Of a stretch of DNA of 64,000 nt, positions 12,614-25,600 are shown piece by piece. A program made the position numbers and the translations under genes. Origin of the DNA: Cordia subcordata (taxonomy: Eukaryota; Streptophyta; Magnoliopsida; Boraginales; Cordiaceae); the NCBI GenBank assembly GCA_028554755.1, contig JAPTOF010000020.1:3291001-3355000 (forward strand). Reading direction: 5' to 3'. How positions within the stretch are numbered: position 1 is the first letter of the stretch; every line of letters starts with the position of its first letter. The notes beneath the pieces were generated by a model. That model was not told the DNA's origin. It was given only the letters and a program-made list of their open reading frames with translations, and made no database searches.

Positions 12614-13439
12614 CTATAACTAATCACAATAATCTCTTGAAAAGAAAAAAATTGAATTTTTCTTTTGTATGACCCCCAATCTTATAAACATAAGAATAAA
12701 ATTATTATTAGAAAAAAAGATTACTTTTACTACATACCCAAAGAAGAAGAAGGAGTTTGCTTTTTTGTTTCTTTCTGGCCGAAAAGAGAAGAGAATATAT
12801 TTGTTTCCTTTTCCCGAATATTGATGTGAAATGGACCTCAACTTTGGTACGAAAGATAGAGGGGGTGATGCTATCTTCGCTTTCAGCATTAACGCCTTTA
12901 GAAATCATTACGCCTTTTGAAATCCTGATGCTTCCGGTGCCGCCTATATAACTTTTTTTTTCTTTTTCTTTTTTTTACAGAAATCCCACGAAATAATTTT
13001 TTTTTTTTAACAACTCAAAATATGTATAAGGTGTTGAAAAGCTGAAATTTTAGGGTGTGCATCAATCTTTGTCAATGGCCACATAAAGTTAAAATTTTCC
13101 TCCAAAAAAAATAAAGGGAGCTGCAAAGAGCTTTTAGCGCGCTCCTCTCGAGCTACTCTTCCCTACACTATTCCATTAAGGAGGGGAAAAAGTGTATTTT
13201 TTTTGGCTTTTAGGGCTTTTAGTACTTAGGATTCTCTGTTAAAGGGCAATTTTTTTTTTTTCCCTTTTAGTTGATGTAAAAGAGAGAATGTGAAGCTGTA
13301 GTTTCAGGTTTTATGTCCTTGTATCAGCCTTACAAAATCAGATTCCTTCCATTAACTGGTTTTCCTTTTCTTTTTTTGTTAAGGTGAAATGCATTCCCAG
13401 TGTGATATCCCAAATTAAAGTTGATTCAATTCATAATTT

Positions 13440-13695
13440 ATAAATCTGGGAAAGTGGAGAATGCTCACGTTATTTACATTTGCATGGAGGCGAATGAGGT
13501 GGTCGTTGATTGGCTTGATAGAAACATTAAACTGGTTCTTCTTCTGGAAAATTGGATTGAAAATCCACCTACTGATATTTCTTAACATACTTTACGTTGT
13601 TTTTTTATTTGACCGGTGTAGGTTGAGTGTTACTTGTAATTTTTGTTTCTGATTAATAAGAAACTTATTTCTTTCATCCAAAAAATTTACACCTT
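13440..13695 (+). mobile_element. LINE 3' end relic (RNase H-like tail)
   Basis: From about 13488 one frame reads EANEVVVDWLDR..., then ENWIENPPTDIS and a stop. This resembles the end of the RNase H-like domain in plant non-LTR retrotransposon proteins (REANxVADWLA...). It is followed by an AATAAGAAACTTATT-type tail and a CATCCAAAAAA stretch, as seen at LINE 3' ends. No upstream reverse transcriptase remains, so it is a 5'-truncated, decayed copy. Confidence 0.45.
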
Positions 13696-15733
13696 TTTTT
13701 TTTTAAAGTTTCCTATGCACATATATAATTCACTTAAAATTTTATCATCGTCGACTCTAGAGCACTTTCTTGCAATCTTCAGTCAACAAACTGATTATTG
13801 ATATATAATTTTTCTCATCGTGGGAGCTTCTCAAATCTCACTATCGTAATTGATTATGGCTGCTATCATAGTCGAGCTAGTAGCATAGCTTCAACACTTA
13901 CCATGTGGCATTAATGATTTAGGATCATATATAGTGGAAATCTACCATAGAAAATATCCCCAATATATATATTTTTTTTAAAAAAATAAAATCTCCGTAG
14001 ATCTAGACCTTAATAATTTGTTTTGTCCACCTCTGCTGCTTGAGCCCCATCAAGCCACCCCAGCTTCAAATGTCATTTCTCCAAGTCACACAGGCATGCT
14101 ATTATCTATGAAATATCTTTCTATATTACATACTAAAAAGTGAGAAAAAATATTAAAAAGAATTGAGTAAAGATCGTGAAAGGAGATCTCATATGTATAT
14201 ATAGAGTTTATTTAAAAAAAAAAAAAGATAGTCTTTTATTTTGTAAAAATAATAGTCATTATCGGCTTTGCTTGATCAATCACACCTAATTAATAAGATA
14301 AGACTTTATTTTGTTTTATTTTATTTTAAGAGAGTTTCCAATCATATTGACAAGTAATTAATAGTTAAATAAATTAAACCTCTCTTTTTCATAGTGTAAT
14401 CTTGGTGCCTCTAATATTAAGTACAGCGACATTGCATTCGTCGGGTTATGATGATGAGTGATGAGTGGCGTGTGAACGTTAGTGTTGTTTGCTTTTTCCA
14501 TCAATATGTATCGTCCTATTAGTTGTCTGTCTTAATTCGTGTATTGCTAAAAAGTTGTGTCTAATCTAATGGATATGGCAGGCTGGTTCAATTTTATATA
14601 CCCCTATGGGTTGTTGATTACCTAACAAACATACACATTTTGTTTAATGTAACCTTTTCGGTGGGGACAATGCTTGATTTTTCTTTTTCAACATCAACAG
14701 AGAACTTATCATTTTAAATAAAATTACATGGATTTACTATCCTCTCGCGTCTGATAATTATCGGTTATCAATCTGTCACTTATTAGACATAGTTTTGTTT
14801 TGTGATTGTTTTCCTTTGCTAATCTCCGTCACCAGCATTCTTTTTTCTAGCGTGGTGACTCAAATGGCGTGCCTTGGTGCCATTTAAAGATAGGATAGTT
14901 TTGTATATGGGAAAACATAAGTTTAAATATAAAACTTTTAATCACAATAAGTTATTACTCAATTATCACTCCATACATAGCAACAACTAAGAAGAGTAGA
15001 GAAAAACGTCAGATTGCTGGTGATTCTGTCCAAAACCTTTGAGGCAACAACTGATCTGGATTAATTAGGATAAGCCATATATATACATTTAGCAAAAACA
15101 ATTAGTGAACAGCAAATTATACAACCCATCAAGATTCAATTTTCTTTAATAATTTTAATATATAATCCAGTGGATTCCAACAACAAGAGCTTGGCTTGTG
15201 GGAACCACGTCGCTGAGCCAAAGTAAAAGGCCTAATGGGAAATTGATGGATTATTATAGACAGGGCTAGTCTATATCAATATGTCGATTATACATATACA
15301 TATATGTATATAATGTTCATGCCCTAATTAAATCAGTATTATTATGTGAGGAGATGGTCCGGGGCAGCTATACCAAAGCCATAATTTTCTTCTCGTGTTT
15401 CAATGAGAGCTGATTTTTAGGGCACCAGTCCAAGAGAAACCGGTCGAATATACTGCCCCAGTTTCGTCGCCACCTCTTAAGTTTTTGTATGTTCACACTG
15501 GTCCATCAAAACAGCTGTTTTCTTGGTGATCAGTTATAGCTTGGTGATTAGATACATGCATACCCCCATTGCAAGAGAAAGGTGGATAGAGAAGAGGACT
15601 TGGCAATGACAATGACACATACATGACTAGAAATGGTTGAGCATATTCTCTTATTTAACAGCTATGTATAAAATGCCAGTTTATTGATCTCTTACCAATA
15701 GTGTTGCCAGTGGTGGATTAATACTCTTCTTTT

Positions 15734-15962
15734 AGGGTTCGTTTAGATTGATTTTTTTAAAATAGGTTTTTTAACAACATTGTTTAAAAGCATTTCTTTT
15801 TTTCAGAAGCTCAATATTCTGACTTTTGAAAAATGTTATATTTGAAACTCTTTACAAAATTTTAATTTTTTTTGAACTTGAAAGCAAATAATTATCGCAA
15901 AAAGAATAGGAGAAAAAGATACTCTTTTTCTAAAAAAAAAGTCAATTGAAATAGACTCTTAG
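15734..15962. repeat. MITE-like AT-rich unit
   Basis: It starts AGGGTTCGTTTAGATTGATT and ends with a loosely complementary AATTGAAATAGACTCTTA. Similar openings (GTTTGGATTGGTTTT and GTTTGAATTGGCTTTT) recur near 25318 and 42448, suggesting a dispersed family. The ends are too diverged for firm borders. Confidence 0.35.
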
Positions 15963-17667
15963 TGTAGTTAAGGTTGATCTCATAATACACGAGCATGCAT
16001 ATTTATGTAGTACAAAGATACGTCAATAATCAAAGTATATAAACAGTTTAATTACATGACCCCTTCATTTTGTATAGTAAGATTTTAACGTCGAATATCA
16101 AATATCTCGATCATATGATAAAAAGTTTATTAATAGGTGATATATGTCAATACTCGAACGATATCTCACATGTGGAGCACATAATAGCTCTTGGCCGGTG
16201 ACTACAGTGCCACATAATTGATCAAACTCGCCAGTCACCGCATGGCAACTGAAGCAGGACCGGCTCCACTGGCCCCATGATCAAGTTATTATTATTATTA
16301 TTATATATAAAAAGATAGGAAACAGTTAAGGAATAAAGGGGGGGGGGGGGTTTTCGAACGTTAGATATATAATACAAGGTGAGTTGCGACGAGTTTATAT
16401 TAGGGGAGGCAGACCTGTCTGAAATCTGATGTCGATGGCAGAAGAGACATCGGGTCATTCACGAGCTGGTACAGTCTCTTAAGGCGTCATATTCTCCATT
16501 CATTGATTGAATCATCAAGCCCTTTTTTAATTGCCCTTGTGGGACCCCAAACCACCCCCCAGTCAATTCACTGCGAGAAAATTCCATTCTCTTGTACATG
16601 ATAACTTTTCGCGCTGTAATAAAAACAAATCGCAAAGCTACAAATTCTTCATTGCCCTCCATGTGCACGCCACAGAGTAAGAAAAAAAGATAAAGAAAAA
16701 GAGAAAAAGATATATAATATATATTATGTACATAAAAATGGAAAACAAATACTAAAATTATATTTTGATTCATTAACCCAAATACAACACGCATTAGAAA
16801 GGCCCCATAGACCTTGGTATGGTTAGGCCAAGTTTTCATTAGGCCGTAAAAGAACATAATTGAGAAAGAAAAATTAGAGATCACACGCGTGCCTCCAACG
16901 CATCGTGTGATCAACACTCAAAAAGTCCAATATGATTAAAGAAGATAAAAAAAAGGGCAATTCCCGCCAAAAAAGCACCCATACACACGTGTAGAACACA
17001 CTCCACTGTAAGTGTGTACACACATCACTCTGAAAAGAAAAGAAAAGAAAAAAAAAGGTCTATTAACATGGAGAGCTGCTATTTTATTCTGCAAGACGAT
17101 GCTTTCTTTTTTCCCTCCTCCAATTTTGCCTGGCTTAGATGATGAAACTTCAGAGCAAAAATCCCATAATTTTTGCAAACCCCCATTGAAATTTTCAACC
17201 CATTTTTTTCTCCTTCAAAACCCTATGCATTATTGGTCCCATCATCTCTTTTCTTTCTTTCATTAATCAATGCAGCCTTTGAATTCAATCTCCTCCCACT
17301 TTCTCACACACACACACACTCCATGCCTCCACTAATTATTAATTCAACAAACCCTTCTCTCTCTCCCTCTCTCTTCACTTTTTCCAAAATAAAATATGTA
17401 CTCTAGATCCCCCTCCCTTGGGAATCAGCAAAGCCATATTAATGAATGGCATTGCCTGGCAAAAAGTTAAAAAAAAAAAAATCAACAAATTTTGCATACT
17501 CTCTTTACGTACACTTTTTATACACTAAAAAATCTACATCACCCTCGTCAATTTTTATCCCAAAACCCTCCCAAAAATAATTTAGGGTTTCCAGTGTAGA
17601 CTCGGTGCACCATTTTACCTTTTTCTTTTGTTTTTATCCCTTAATCTTTTTCGCACGCCCCTCAAGC

Positions 17668-20600
17668 TTACTCAGAGATTTCTTTGTCATCGTCTGTCCA
17701 CAAGGTGCTATTTAATTTCCTCCTTTTACAAAAGGGAGATGAAGGGTTTGACGACGCCGACGCCGACGAGTCACTGAACGGGCTACTTGTCCGAGTCATG
17801 ACTCGGAGCTGCGGTAACACTTTTGGGGCCTTGCTAGGCCTATTGATGTTCGAACTTCGTTGCATCAATTGGTGGCAGCTGATAATATTTTCCTGAAAAG
17901 GAATAATTTCTTTTTTTCATTTTTCACATTGCATTTTTTGAAAGAATAATTTTAATGCAATATTAATTTTTTTTCCCTTACTCTGCGCAGGCCATTGCAC
18001 CATTTTTCAGCATGATCAGCATTAACAAGAGAGAAATTCGGAAGCTCATTGGTTGCACAAAGCATTGATGCAGCTGCAATGCATGATGGCTTGTACTCAA
18101 GAAAGCTAGCCTCTGTTGAGAAAACAGTTTTATAAATTAAGACATTATGTCACATTTATTTATTTTTACGATATAATACGAATAATAAATTAATTACGTG
18201 TATGCAGATGCATGCATGCATACGCATGCATCGATAAATGTGTCACATATTATGTACCTTTTATATTTGATAAAATAATTTGGCTGGCCCTTGAAATAAG
18301 GAACCCAGTGTAGATACTAGTTGAATCAGTCTTGTAAGCAAACAAGCTGAGGAAATCGAATGGGGTTACTGATCGAAGCTTCCAATCTAATACGTTTAGA
18401 ACAAGAAGCTCCATTCTCAGTATAGTCCTCGGTTCGAAAATAAATTTCAGACCTTCAACCTGTCACAAAGGGTCGTGTTTTATGTCACTCGTGTAACTTT
18501 TTTTATTAACGAGCTAAAAATTATGTATTAAATGTTAAATCTTTCAAAATAATTTGAGGGTGCGAAAATTTTTACCTGAAGATCCAAAAGAGAAGGAACA
18601 AGAAGTTCCTCCATCTTAGCAGCTACAGACAAGCAAGCAACGGATAGCAGTTGCAATGGCCACCCATTTATTTGCTGAAAGTTCACGAAAAAGGAAATAA
18701 TTATGATAGGCAATAAATCCAATGAATATGATTACTATATTAAGAATAAGTAATTATTAATTATACTAAATATACCATCAATGGCAGTAATAATTAATAG
18801 CGACGATAATAGAGAAATATTAATAATGTTGGGTAGGTAAATTGTCTAGAAATGACAAACAAGCGTTCCACTGACACACTTTTTTGAAAATGACGTTGTT
18901 TAAATCATTAACAAGCATGTAGTTGTCAATATTTATTAGAATTTGATTAGGCATGTAAAACAAAGGCGTCTCAAAGTCTTCCCTCATTTATGGTTTTTAC
19001 AATCAATCCCAGCTGTAACTAATTAAGGGCCTAAATGTCAAGGGGGCAAAAAAATAAATGAACGATTCTACCCAATATAGGGGTGAGCATTCGGTTTTTA
19101 ACCGAACCGAATAGATCGAACCGAACCGAAATTTTTTTCTAATTTTGAAAACCGAATCGAACCGAACCGAATTATCTAAAAACCAAATAAGCGGAAACCG
19201 AAATATATTTTGGTCTATTCGGTTAAAATCGAAATTAACCAATAATTTTTTTAAAAAAAAAAGAAATAAAATGGGATAAATTGTTGCAAGAAAAATACAA
19301 TAAACCTAAAGTAATCACTCTTATTCATTAAATATATCATAAACAATATATAATGAAGCATAATTATATAAACAAATTCTAATAAACAATATATAAATCC
19401 TAATTGATGCACAAAATATTAAATATTTTTAATATATAAAAATACAATTCGATTAATTCGGTCTATTCGGTCATTTTTCATACTAACTAAACCGAACCGA
19501 ATAGACCGAATTTTTTAAAGAAAATAACCGAACCGAACCGAATAGATCAAATAACTAAACCGAATAGACCGAACTCAATTCGGTTCGGTTCGGTTTTCGC
19601 TCACCCCTAACCCAATATATTGTGATAAACGAAGAATGAAATATCTATTATTATATTTTAAATTTGAAAAGCAAATAATTTTATTTTTTTTAGAATTAAG
19701 ATTTCAAATAAGAATATATAATAAACATGCAAATGAGTAGGTAAATAAGTGAAAGAGGTAATATAAAACGTTACTCTAGGTAGTTAATAAAAAGGACTAT
19801 AGATACCTTGTCAATGTGGAGATTAATTACAAACTGATAAAAGAATAAAGTATGAGCCTTTATGGCATTACTATTATCACCAAGATGACAAGTACGTGGT
19901 GCCAAAAGATGACTTGGTAAAATTACTACCTTGTACTATTACTTGTACACACTTGCGCATACCAACACTATACTTTCTTCAACTTGTCTATATACTTGGT
20001 AACATTACTGGCGTCCTTTTTATTATGTCTTCAAAGTCAACAAACTAGTACTAAATAAAAATCACATAATTAAATAAACTAATACATATATATATATATA
20101 GATAAAAAATTGATATTTCTTGCTTGACGGTGATGGATTTACCGGCAGTCGACGAGAGTAAAGAAAACGGTCGAAGTAATTGACGGCGAGATACGCCGTT
20201 GACGGCTGGAATCCGTAGAATTTTTGTACCTGCCACCAGATAAAGAACATTTCGTGTAAGTCAACGTTTCCACTTTCTTTGCGGGTGGTTTCCACTCTCC
20301 AAAAATACACTCCGCACATTTTAGCATCAAGATAATCAACAATTCTAATGTGCACCATGAGCATTTCAGATCATCAACAAGGTCACCCAAAATTCATTAA
20401 AGTAAGTTCAAGAAATAACTATATATTTCGAATCCTAAATCACTATTTACAAATTTAAAAAGATAATTATCAATTTATTACACCGCTATCGTTACTCATT
20501 TATAAAGTAACACCTTATTATATTATTACAACGAGGCCACATTAAACCCACCCATGCAGTGCAAACGGGGACCCCCTAAACACACACTAATTAAGCTCTG

Positions 20601-20631
<31 letters not shown>

Positions 20632-20963
20632 ATGTATGTATGTATGTATGTAGATATACACTCATAAATATACATATAAATGTATTATATTGATACCTTA
20701 AGAATCCATGCAATGGAAAGTTCTCTAGCAGAAGCATCAAGTGATTGTGATTGGAATTTTTCCATGTAGTCCAATCCAGGGAAGTAGTTTCTTTCATCTT
20801 CGATAAGTCCGGCGATCGACTCATCGATATCCGGCGGGTGGGAGTCGACGTCGGACGAGCACTCCGGCAGGTCTTCTCCCCCCGGACCGGTGGAGGAGAA
20901 GACGATGCCGGAGTCCTCGGAGCAGAGTAAGTCGGAGACGCAGTCGGAGCACGAGACCGACAT
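17668..20963 (-). CDS. CYCD1: D-type cyclin, CYCD1 class
   Basis: Six exons on the minus strand: 20963-20697, 20229-20143, 18674-18576, 18459-18258, 18112-17982 and 17892-17668. All junctions are GT-AG and in frame, giving 336 residues, close to the ~339 I recall for Arabidopsis CYCD1;1. The retinoblastoma-binding motif LxCxE is LLCSE at residues 12-16. The cyclin box follows: DASARELSIAWILK, then FQPSTAYLAVNYFDRFL, then WPLQLLSVACLSVAAKMEE. The C-terminal fold carries ELLVLNVLDWKLRSVTPFDF. The tail ending near SPFCKRRKLN matches CYCD1;1. The protein partners a CDKA kinase in the nucleus and phosphorylates the retinoblastoma-related protein at the G1/S step. Intron 2 (1.47 kb) holds a 532-base hAT-type MITE and intron 1 a TA/TG microsatellite. 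The start is the first Met before SVSCSD, matching the internal MSVSF of the Arabidopsis protein. Confidence 0.95.
19078..19609. mobile_element. hAT-type MITE in CYCD1 intron 2
   Basis: The tips are perfect inverted repeats, TAGGGGTGAGC at 19078 and GCTCACCCCTA ending at 19609. They are flanked by the octamer ACCCAATA at 19070-19077 and 19610-19617; because the tip begins with TA the match extends to 10 bases. Many direct and inverted copies of ACCGAACCGAAT fill the subterminal regions around an AT-rich core. There is no coding capacity. The perfect duplication and tips suggest a fairly recent insertion. Confidence 0.85.
20599..20652. repeat. TG/TA/TATG microsatellite in CYCD1 intron 1
   Basis: A short TG run, a TA run and GTAT repeats sit about 45 bases inside intron 1 of the cyclin gene. 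Confidence 0.9.
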
Positions 20964-21216
20964 GATTTTATAAGCTGGCGGCGGCAGCAGCAGCGGCGAT
21001 GATCGACCTTCATCCTCTTCCGATCATCATGATTGGTGAATGCGTGAAACGGCGTCGCCGGAGAGTGGTCGGAGAAGTTGCCGGAATGATTAGTGGAGAG
21101 AGTAAAGAGAGTGATGTGTGTGCGTGTGTGGGGCGGAGGGGGTTGGGGGTGTGGTTAGGTTTTTTTAATTTTTTTGAGTGCTTGATGGTTGTTTTCTGTC
21201 CATCTTTGCTCTTTGG

Positions 21217-21224
21217 ATATAAAT
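21217..21224 (-). promoter_or_regulatory. Possible TATA box of CYCD1
   Basis: On the minus strand the sequence reads TATTTATA about 254 bases before the ATG. The position suits a plant promoter with a ~220-base leader. It is a candidate only. Confidence 0.3.
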
Positions 21225-22620
21225 AGTTCTATGATGATAGTTTTGGGACGTGTTGTCTTTTTCTGTGTTTTTCTTTTCTTTTCGGGAAATTATTTTTTTT
21301 CCTTCACGACGTTGAAATATCACGAATAGTTGGGTGTTTTCATTCATTTGCACTTGATTTCCCTGATATATTTTCACAAAAAATAAAAATAACTGCAAGA
21401 GTTTAATTGAAGTAGAATCTTTTACTTCATGTCTCAACATCATAATACTGGACACTTACAATTTTAAAGCGAATCGAATATGATTTTATTTTAAAGTAAA
21501 TTCTACGCCAAGACCAAGTTATTAGAGTTCGAAACTAAGTTATTAGAGTACTTAGCACCTCATATATAAAAACTTAAGGTTGTCGAGAGGATATTGGTAG
21601 ATTTATTTATTATATTAACACACCCCCACATTACACGTGAATTTGTTTTATAGCCTTATATGTCAACATGTTTAATGTTTTAAATGGATCGCAGTGAGTT
21701 TCAAAGCTAAGATTGTTTAGTTTCTAGACTTTGATACCATATATTAGATTTATCATTTCATTTAAAAATTTAAACTTATAAAAAGAATATTAATATATTT
21801 GTTTATTATATTACACAAGTAATAACTAAAGAAAATCTCAAATCATGTTATGCAGAGGGACAACACATTAATTACTCTAATAACTATTAGTTTGTCCCAT
21901 TAAATGTTATCATTCTGATTGAGATACCACATAAAGGAGTTCAAGAGAATACAATCAATAAAACAACACAATCCGACCAAACAAATTAAAACGTTAACCA
22001 AAAACGTTAATTTAGTAAGAATTATACCACTTATTGCCAACGATATCCAACACCACCTATATGTTCTATACTTCTTATCATGTTTGTGACCAGGAAGGCT
22101 TTAATTTAACAATAAATAGAATGCTACAACTATAAATTCACCCCCTTTTGATTTTCTAAGGAGGAATTAGTACGCGATATGCACAGTAATTAGAAATTTT
22201 ACTAGATTTTCTTGACCATGGTTGGAGTTTGAGAATTTGAAGTGAAAAGGATGAAAAGTTGGAAAAGATCTAAGAAAAAGAATAAGAATATTGCAGTTTG
22301 TCTTGTTTCATTCAAAGTGGCAATTGAAGAACAAAAGTACGCTGGACAAACAGTTTTGTGCTATCTTGCTACATTGAAAAACTTTCTGAAACTCAATGAT
22401 GTTAATCATGGACTAAATATTATTGTCCTGTCATCATAAATGAGTGTAATTATTTTTTACTTTTTGATGTTTTATGACATTGAATTATTTGAATGAGTAT
22501 GGGTCTCTGTTAATATAATATATATATATATATATATAAAAGATTAGAACTCTAAACAAATGCTTGCTCTGTTAATAGACGCCAAAAAAAATAGTAATAT
22601 ATTGTATAATCCAGAAGGAG

Positions 22621-22674
22621 AGAGAACCAAAACGAGCTATATGTCTAGAGAGAACGAAAACGAGCTATATGTCT
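22621..22674. repeat. Two-copy tandem repeat, ~27-base unit
   Basis: AGAGAACCAAAACGAGCTAT followed by ATGTCT is repeated at once as AGAGAGAACGAAAACGAGCT and ATATGTCT. One base differs and two are inserted. Confidence 0.85.
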
Positions 22675-25600
22675 ACCCGACATGAAATAATGAGTTTAAA
22701 TTAATATGTTTAACAAACCTTTTAAGCCCCAATGAGGTCTTTGCTTAGCTATCAAGATTATAGCGAACCTTGAAATCTACAATATTGTGCATGTAGGTAT
22801 TTATTCAATTAATTACACATACATATATATATATACACTAACTAAAACAGAATTTAATAAATTGATCCAAAATGATTAAACTAGTCATAATAATAATAGT
22901 GAACCGAAATCGTTATAGCTTACATAAACTCTCTCCTAATACGCAACTACTCATAATGCCAAATAGAACAAAATCACAATCTGGAACCACTAAATGATGT
23001 AGAATCCGCTTAATTAGTAATCAACTTTGATCTATTTCAAATGCCTTTGGACTAGTTAATATATTATTAACCTACTAACATATTGACTCTAATCAATTAA
23101 TTCAAAATATTTAAGTTTCAGAAGAAATAGCAGTTGCTCGAGCAATAAAAAATGAAATCTCACATGTCAAAACTGATACGGAACGGACATGACAGAAGAA
23201 AGAAAAAAAAAATACTTTAATGATTTTAATTATTACTTTACAACTTGTGTGATACATCCTTTCCACTTATACAAATCACTGTTTCTCAATAAACCAAAAG
23301 GTACATGAATAAACCCTTAGCAAAGGCCAAAATGAGCAGCCCAGATCTGAAAAATCAACTTTAGATCTATAGTATTGCAAGACAGCATGACAATGCCTAT
23401 GATTTGTGAATTGAAGCAAGAAGAACTCCAAGGACCTTTTAGCTTTTGGTGGAGCTAGGACATGATTTAACATTTTGAACTCAAAAAAGGCATGGTGGGA
23501 TGACAGTAGCTTGTAATTAGTATATTAGTTTGGGGGGAATCATGAAAAGGTGACCACTCTCCTTCAACATATATGAGTTCTTACTTTTTCAATCATCATA
23601 CAATATTATCACAATCACCAATGCCTTTGGCTTGCTTAATGACTAGAATGTCTCGTCCACGACCATCTTAGCCCAATTCAAACAATTATGAGCTTGTAAT
23701 TAAATTGTCCTAACTGTCCACAGTTAACTTTTTCTCTATAGCAATAAGATTAGGAATGTAGCATAGGAATAACAAATTCATGAGACGGCTAGAGTATTAC
23801 AGGAGGAATTGTAACGAATCAATCCGGGTATTTAATTTGGAGTTACGAAGGTGTAATTCACGTTTGGTAAAAACTAACTGTCACATCCAGATTTGTGAGC
23901 AAGACTTGTGTTATAAGTATTACCAATAGTTATATTACTTGGACTCTCAAATCTACATGCCCAAAATAGTCGATCCGAGCTAGTAGTTAAACCCGATTGT
24001 GAACAACTACCAAGGAACTTTCTTTGGTGCCCTTACCACAAACAGGGACCAATAGTTGAAGCATAGATGTTAAGCATAAAGCCAGAATTGTGAAATGCTT
24101 CCTCATTTAGGGACAGTTATCAGCAGAAGAGCATTTTTCCAAGTGCTGTCTTCCAACAGCTGCTGGCTCAATTCATGCTGTTAACACATATATCATCAAC
24201 TGTTGCTAACCTACCACTTACACGATTTGTCAGATCAAATTGATTGCAAAATACAATTTCTCAGGAAACACAGATAAAGTTTATGAGAAGACATTTTCTG
24301 AAGGGCATATTGATGATCGTCATGCACTCTATACATATTTATTGCTCTATGGTAAACTAATAAGCTAATGGTCCAGGTTCTTCATGCTGCTTATTCATCT
24401 TACACTAATGGACTCTATCTGCTTTCCATCTTAAGAGACCTTTTCTAGCTACTATTCTTAACTTCTGTGTAGAGTAAATGGAGGAAAAATAAATGAACCA
24501 ACAATAGATGTGGTACTCATTTAGATGAGATTTCATTGACAAGTCATCTTTCATGGACCATTCTCTATAGACCTAACTCTGCAAACTGGGGGCCTTAATA
24601 AATCCTGTTGACTCCTTCCAAGTTTTTTTCCTCTCTTGGTTCCTTCTTGTATCTACCAATTCAACACTGTCAATAGTTTATACTTCACAAGAGAAACGTT
24701 TTTTCAAATTCGTGATTTTGAACGTACATTCTAGTATTTATGTAATTCTGAAAGTATATATACTCGAGGGTTTATGTTTGCTCAACTTTATAAAGAATAT
24801 GCTTATGATATTATAATGTTGGTTTATGATAATGGTAAAATGATCATTCTAAGTATCAATATAAAACAACGCTAGTGTATCAAATGATGTATACAATTAG
24901 GTGAGCTCTCGGTCGCTAGATCATAATTAAAAGGTATCACTTACATGTGTTACGTCAATCTCCATTAAATACTTGCATAATCGCATGGAAATGGGACAGT
25001 TCCCCTTGGTCCAAGTCACGTAAAATAATAGGTAGCTGGTGTATGCTATTCACTTGATGTGCCCATATTGACATCTTTAGGATATACATACATATGCACG
25101 AGGTGCATTGTTGAGACAAATATTATCAATAGTGGTCAAACTATCAAGCAATAGTATCCGGATAAACATTTTCATTTTCACATATCTCCCTCATTTTCTT
25201 AAGAAATTAAGTTAGATATTTGTAATTGATCTAGAAAACAATGAACGAGATAAATACATGTTTGACGAGTCGAAAACTGCATCTTTCACTAACTTTTTTG
25301 AAACTGCTTTAGGGCTTGTTTGGATTGGTTTTTTTTAAAAAAAAGATCATTTTTTTTTAAAAAGTTACATTAAATTTGTAATAACTATTTGATTTGATTT
25401 CTAAAAAAGTTGAAACTTTTACAATAAACAAAAAGTTCGTCTTAAATTATATGTCGTAGTCTTATTATTAAAACAAAATCCGAAATCTGCCAAACATTAG
25501 ATAGAGTATTCACTATTCAACATGTGTGAACATGTCTAATGGCTTTTTGAACTTTTCTTCCTTTTCTTCACCTTGTTAAATAGTAAAGAAGACCACTGAA

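Larger units (their letters stand above)
8512..17667. other. Long gene-poor stretch
   Basis: Nine kilobases without a gene I can support. It contains a diverged tandem duplication (9108-9223), a possible short secreted-peptide ORF (11300-11521), a Tourist-like MITE (12498-12613), a LINE tail relic (13440-13695) and a MITE-like AT-rich unit near 15734-15962. A minus-strand frame of about 150 codons at 16459-16917 lacks an ATG at its start and resembles no family I know. The segment 17000-17660 is CT-rich 3' flank of the cyclin gene. Confidence 0.5.

Noticed and set aside
16459..16917. 152-codon minus-strand frame
   Set aside because: No ATG at its start, odd composition, no known domain and no splice context; treated as chance, though its length is notable.
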